Of a stretch of 45,039 nucleotides of DNA, positions 41,494-45,039 are shown one piece after another. Source of the stretch: Nymphaea colorata (taxonomy: Eukaryota > Streptophyta > Magnoliopsida > Nymphaeales > Nymphaeaceae); assembly GCF_008831285.2 (NCBI RefSeq), contig NW_022204539.1, forward strand, positions 1-45,039. The letters run 5' to 3'. Below the pieces are notes generated by a model. It saw only the letters and a list, made by a program, of their open reading frames with translations, was not told the DNA's origin and did not search any database. Numbering within the stretch: position 1 is the stretch's first letter; each line of letters opens with the position of its first letter. Position numbers and translations under genes: made by a program.

Positions 41494-42636
41494 TTGTAAA
41501 TATCACTGATCTTTCCCACATCATCCAATCCACCATGCTAATAATCTGAATTTTCCCGATCTTTTCAACCTTCCACCATTCATAAATCGTGCATGATTGT
41601 GCCTCCTCCCGGTACCAGGGCCAAGCTTCCATGGACGGATTGACTTGATCTTGTTTTTAAGTTCGGGTACTTTTGATCCACGAGCTAGAAAGTGGCTGGC
41701 CTGCTCATTTAATTTGATAATTGAATTTGAAATATAATTTATCACATGGTCGGATTGCTAGAACTGGAGTGAACAACTGACTACTTTCGGGAGAGGAGGC
41801 GCCAGGACGGGAGGAGGGACCTTGGAGAGTCAACGGGCAAGGCCTAGTGGGTTTTCCCTTACTGGAGGCTCTTTTGGCCGTTTAACTGCCCATCCGCATG
41901 TTCACCTCCACCGTAAAGCTATCCCTCCAAACTCCCCCCAGCACGTAGGAACCGATCAGCATCTGCTTGCCCCTCCTGCTGGTTCCTTTCCCGTGCGAAA
42001 CGGCCAACCTTTTGACCATTTACCCCCTGAAAAATAATCCTAAATGTCGCATGCCTTCAAGCAGATCCTTCATAAAAGCGATTACCACGCTCACAAATCA
42101 CGTGAATAGGCTACCGTATCAAGGAATCGGTAATTCTGTTTGCCCATCACGTCGGCCATCTTTGGAAAAAAAAAGAACTTTGACTTTTATTAAATCCCCT
42201 TCAGCCATCTTCTATGGACCTCTTTTCAAATAGGATATCAATCAACTCTCTAGTTAGGTAGTAAGCTTCATTTTCCTTAGACAGAGCCGCCAAAATAGCC
42301 TCAGGTTAGGCCCTTTTAAAATTATGGAGAGTTGTTGTTCAACTGGCGACGAAAAAAAATAATGGTGGTGATCTGGAGTGAGGACCCGAGGGCTCCGGGG
42401 TCGGCAATGAGAAAGGAGGCGTTTTTGGCTTGGGGATGGTAAGTGGTGGTAATTATAAATCATTTGAAAAACGGAGCGAAAGGGGGTGTTAAATGTGGAA
42501 TGAGGGACAATGGGGAGATAATCTGGCCGGGAGGGGGTAAGGGGTATGTCGCTCGATGGTTTTTGGGGGTTTAAGCAGCCATTTCTCGCATAATTGCTTG
42601 ATAAAGGCACTTATCTGATATAATAAATCAAAATCC
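41494..42636. other. Intergenic region downstream of the kinase
   Basis: About 1.1 kb without a recognisable gene. One plus-strand frame is free of TGA from before 41822 to 42599, but it shows no family resemblance and biased low-complexity translation. A TATA-like GATATAATAAATC lies 10 bp before the next gene. Confidence 0.45.
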
Positions 42637-43214
42637 ATGCAAAACTATCTGTTCTTTGCGCCCCCGGAGGACTACCCACCCACCAGTCAAAACCTATCCA
42701 ATGCTGGCTCCTGGACTCTTGAGGAAGACCTCTCCTATGCTATTTTCATTGATATTCACAAAAAATCCATGACCTCTAAGAAAAAAATGAGGTATTTTAC
42801 CCATAACACAGGGAAATGCAGTTTTACGAGAAGCTCTCAGGGTTTATCGCTACGAGGACGTCCTCCCAGTGCCGAAGCCACCACCAGAAGATGTTTGACA
42901 AGTACAAATACATAAGTAAAATCGTGGAATAGTTCAAAGGCAAGGTGGGAGTGCCTCAATACAAGCTCAAATTCTAAGAGGGGATCCAAAAGATGAAGCT
43001 CATAAACCAACGCTTCAGCAAAGATTAACAACCGCAAACCCCCACACACCCCCACAGTGAAGCCCTCGTTCCCTCCCCACCAGCAAATAACACTTTTTTC
43101 ATAGCGCCTCCCATACTCAATCCCCCCTTCTTCTTCAATAATTTCTACTATTTCTGTGGAGATTGTCAGTTGGGGGCAACCGACACCGCGCAAAGCCAGC
43201 ACCTATGGTCTTGA
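42637..43214 (+). CDS. Myb/SANT-like small protein 3 (QCRSHHQKM family)
   Basis: One 20-nt intron (42792-42811) gives an intact 185-residue protein, MQNYLFFAPPEDYPPTSQNL to QHLWS at TGA 43212. The Myb-like part is SWTLEEDLSYAIFIDIHKKS, FYEKLSGFIATRTSSQCRSH with HQKMFDKYKYISKIVEEFKG: W-x3-E start and QCRSHHQKM third helix as in the two genes at 37.5-39.1 kb. The C-terminus is Pro/Phe/Asn-rich. The more typical W-T-x-E-E-D start here is what links the family to Myb/SANT domains. Likely nuclear. Confidence 0.78.
42792..42811 (+). other. 20-nt intron in SANT-like gene 3
   Basis: GTATTT...CACAG. Excision joins KKKMR to EMQFYEKLSGF and makes the whole gene open. Confidence 0.9.
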
Positions 43215-43897
43215 TTATTGATTCTATTATATCATCTCACATTTTTTGGAGCTGAACCGCCTGAGTTAATTCTGACTGGCCTCCCTTTCCCTCTCCACCG
43301 CGGCGCACCCCTTCCGTTTCCAAATTTCTGCTCTTTTTAATATTTCGGCCGTATTTGTTTTATTTCCGTAGGGCGTAGATCATCAACCATGGGGTTTAAA
43401 TAAAAATCCATCGATGCAAACCAAGCGAATAATCGTGGACAAACCGTCGGGGTGCCGAGGTGCAAGGGAATGTTTGGTGATTTGGGGTGGAAGTAGATGG
43501 TTATGGGATTTAGGTTATGCGGTTATTATTATAAAAGGATAAAATTATTTTCTGGAAGAAAGCTACGACTTCCTTACCATATAGTTTTATGGTCAATTTA
43601 ACGGTACCAGCTCAAAAACACACCCCCTTTAGTTAAGGCCTGTCAGACTCAATTTATATAAAATATAAAATTGTGACAAGCCCTAAAGGGACAACCAAAA
43701 GCACCACCTCAATCCCCACCCCCGGCAAAATAGAAGAAAAATCATTTTATGTGTTTATTTCCCAAAAAAATAGCATTAATCATTTTACCTAGCGCGATTA
43801 TTGGGAGGGCAATGCTGCCCTTAGGGATTATTTCACATGGACGAATGAAAAGCCACCCTAAGGATATGGTGATTAGGACACTATATAAACTTATCGA
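43215..43897. other. Intergenic region upstream of the RING gene
   Basis: About 680 bp, no gene recognised. CTATATAAAC at 43881-43890 is a plausible TATA element immediately before the RING gene ATG. Confidence 0.5.
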
Positions 43898-44878
43898 ATG
43901 AATGTAAACCTATTTTTCCAAAGTTTGACTAAGAATTATCTCAAGCCCTGCCTCCCCAAAACCAATAGAAGAGACCCACAAGCCTGCACCAGTCGGTTCC
44001 TAATGGCAGTGGCCTTCAGCATGCTGCTCATTTGCGTGAGAAGCGACTCATGCATCCAGGTCCCCCTGACGAACAAGGATTAGAGCTGCAGCGTCTGCCA
44101 GCATACCACCTATTTCGTCAACTGCACACACTACTTCCCCAACGCCAAGACCGTCGCCCTCAGCGATAACGATTGCGCTGCGCAATGCTGCAATCATGCC
44201 TATCCTGACATCATCTCAAAAATATCGATATGCTCAAGCCAGCTCGACTCCGCCAGCAATGGCGGAGGCACCAGCAACATCGCAGTCATCCTGCTCATCG
44301 TCTTCTTCTCCCTACCAGCAGCGGTTTGCCTCTACATCATCATCTCCAATTGCTGGAAAAAACGCAGAGAAGCCGTCTACATGCGCAGAAACCAAGCCAA
44401 CGATAACGCACCCACCGAGCCTGAGATTAGTCTTTCAGATTTCGACATCAATGTGATGGGGCCGTACTACATGCAGAGCAGCCAGACTTGTTCCATTTGC
44501 CTGGACGATCATTGCAACATCATCACCCGCTGTGGCCATCCTTACCACTACGAGTGCCTCAAGATTTGGGTGGTAAAAGCAAGAAAATGCCCACTTTGCG
44601 TTTCTACTGAAATAAACCCGATCGTCCACTACTGCAGTACCTGTTTTAAATCAGTCAAACTGGCTATCATCAGCAGAGCTAGCGATGATGAGAAAGAAGA
44701 AGGGACTTAGCGTGCAGTGGTGTGCAACGGATGCAAATCTGAGAGTCAGAGGGAAAAATGCGATAGCGTCAGCATCAACGTCTAAAGCCAACACACATAA
44801 ATCGATCAACCGAGGAATTTCGGAACATTACCGGACCTACAGCAAGTGGAGTCAAGCAAAAGCTTAGTGAGACCCTGA
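43898..44878 (+). CDS. Membrane RING-H2 E3 ubiquitin ligase-like protein
   Basis: Intact 326-residue frame from MNVNLFFQSLTKNYLKPCLP to SKSLVRP and TGA 44876, no introns. A hydrophobic leader FLMAVAFSMLLICVRSDS (about residues 45-62) precedes a Cys-rich ectodomain (CSVCQHTTYFVNC, DCAAQCCNH). A transmembrane span IAVILLIVFFSLPAAVCLYI (about 131-150) is followed by a basic stop-transfer segment (KKRREAVYMRRN). The cytosolic RING-H2 CSICLDDHCNIITRCGHPYH with YECLKIW and KCPLC (about 193-229) has C-x2-C ... C-x-H-x2-H-x2-C ... C-x2-C spacing. Further Cys pairs (CSTCFK, CNGCKS) follow. It likely passes ubiquitin to membrane or endosomal substrates, as Goliath-type ligases do. It ends only about 70 bp from the telomere. 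Confidence 0.87.
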
Positions 44879-44948
44879 AACTGCATCTTTCATTCATCTT
44901 ATTTCCTCTATCATCATCAAAATCAACAATATTTTATTAGAAAAAGAT

Positions 44949-45039
44949 GGGGTTGGGGTTGGGGTTGGGGTTGGGGTTGGGGTTGGGGTTGGGGTTGGGG
45001 TTGGGGTTGGGGTTGGGGTTGGGGTTGGGTTGGGGTTGG
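44949..45039. repeat. Right telomere, G4T2 repeats
   Basis: About fifteen tandem GGGGTT units run to the last base, with one shortened GGGTT unit near 45027. It is complementary to the left end, confirming a full-length macronuclear chromosome. Confidence 0.97.

Noticed and set aside
41822-42601. TGA-free frame of about 260 codons downstream of the kinase
   Set aside because: With only one stop codon such frames are expected by chance. The translation has no recognisable domain and a low-complexity G-rich end. Kept as intergenic.
76-44948. Internal telomerase RNA template-like sequence (CAACCCCAA)
   Set aside because: I found the full motif only in the terminal arrays. Partial matches such as CAACCCCACC (about 41166) lie inside coding sequence.
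1-45039. Standard ciliate code (TAA/TAG = Gln) as in Tetrahymena
   Set aside because: Paralogue alignments and conserved motifs put Glu, not Gln, at UAR positions in nearly every informative case. One ambiguous case exists: copy 3 WQ-x-MY near 24310 aligns with Gln in copy 2 and Lys in copy 1.
1-45039. CRISPR arrays, rRNA genes, riboswitches or bacterial operons
   Set aside because: No regularly spaced repeats and no rRNA-like sequence. Gene structure, introns and telomeres are eukaryotic.

Overview
The window is a complete macronuclear chromosome of a ciliate. It opens with C4A2 telomere repeats (about 1-74) and closes with G4T2 repeats (about 44949-45039). Every recognisable gene ends in TGA, while TAA and TAG are frequent inside reading frames. 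Aligned paralogues and conserved families show that both read as glutamate, not glutamine: for example the AGC kinase RDLKP-x-N and GAE-x-IK positions, the SPOUT1 positions at 31525, 31639 and 31648, and at least seven positions in the three VioB-like copies. UAR=Glu is the peritrich nuclear code (NCBI table 30). Together with C4A2 telomeres it points to a peritrich oligohymenophorean of the Vorticella/Carchesium/Campanella kind. Introns are tiny: twelve of the fourteen I could place are exactly 20 nt, with GTA at the 5' end and AG at the 3' end.

Layout. 0.1-8 kb: small unknown gene, histidine phosphatase, tRNA-Asp, CXC/LIN54-like protein, telomerase reverse transcriptase (TERT), a coiled-coil protein and a membrane protein. 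8-10 kb: mostly gene-poor. 10-15 kb: small membrane protein, coiled-coil protein, leucine-rich-repeat protein, adiponectin-receptor/PAQR protein, charged coiled-coil protein. 15.5-28 kb: three tandem ~3.9 kb genes related to VioB/RebD iminophenyl-pyruvate dimer synthases with a C-terminal ferritin-like domain, in an AT-rich island. 28-37 kb: class II-type histone deacetylase, splicing factor PRP17/CDC40, SPOUT1-type RNA methyltransferase, an importin-alpha-like ARM protein and an importin-7-like karyopherin. 37-45 kb: three small Myb/SANT-like proteins sharing a QCRSHHQKM motif, an AGC kinase, and a membrane RING-H2 protein ending 70 bp from the right telomere.

Genes alternate strands and are packed tightly; convergent neighbours are often 50-110 bp apart. 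Many genes carry isolated one-base frame breaks, mostly in short homopolymers (about twelve in TERT). Others are flawless (SPOUT1, importin-7-like, RING, CXC), so I read most breaks as consensus errors rather than decay. The third VioB-like copy is the worst affected and could be a real pseudogene.

The standout is the VioB-like trio. In bacteria this family couples two indole-pyruvate imines in bis-indole (violacein/rebeccamycin) synthesis, so a triplicated ciliate version suggests an undescribed aromatic or pigment-type chemistry. No partner tryptophan oxidase or other pathway enzyme is visible on this chromosome. The other genes are housekeeping: telomere maintenance, splicing, nuclear import, chromatin, RNA modification and ubiquitin signalling.
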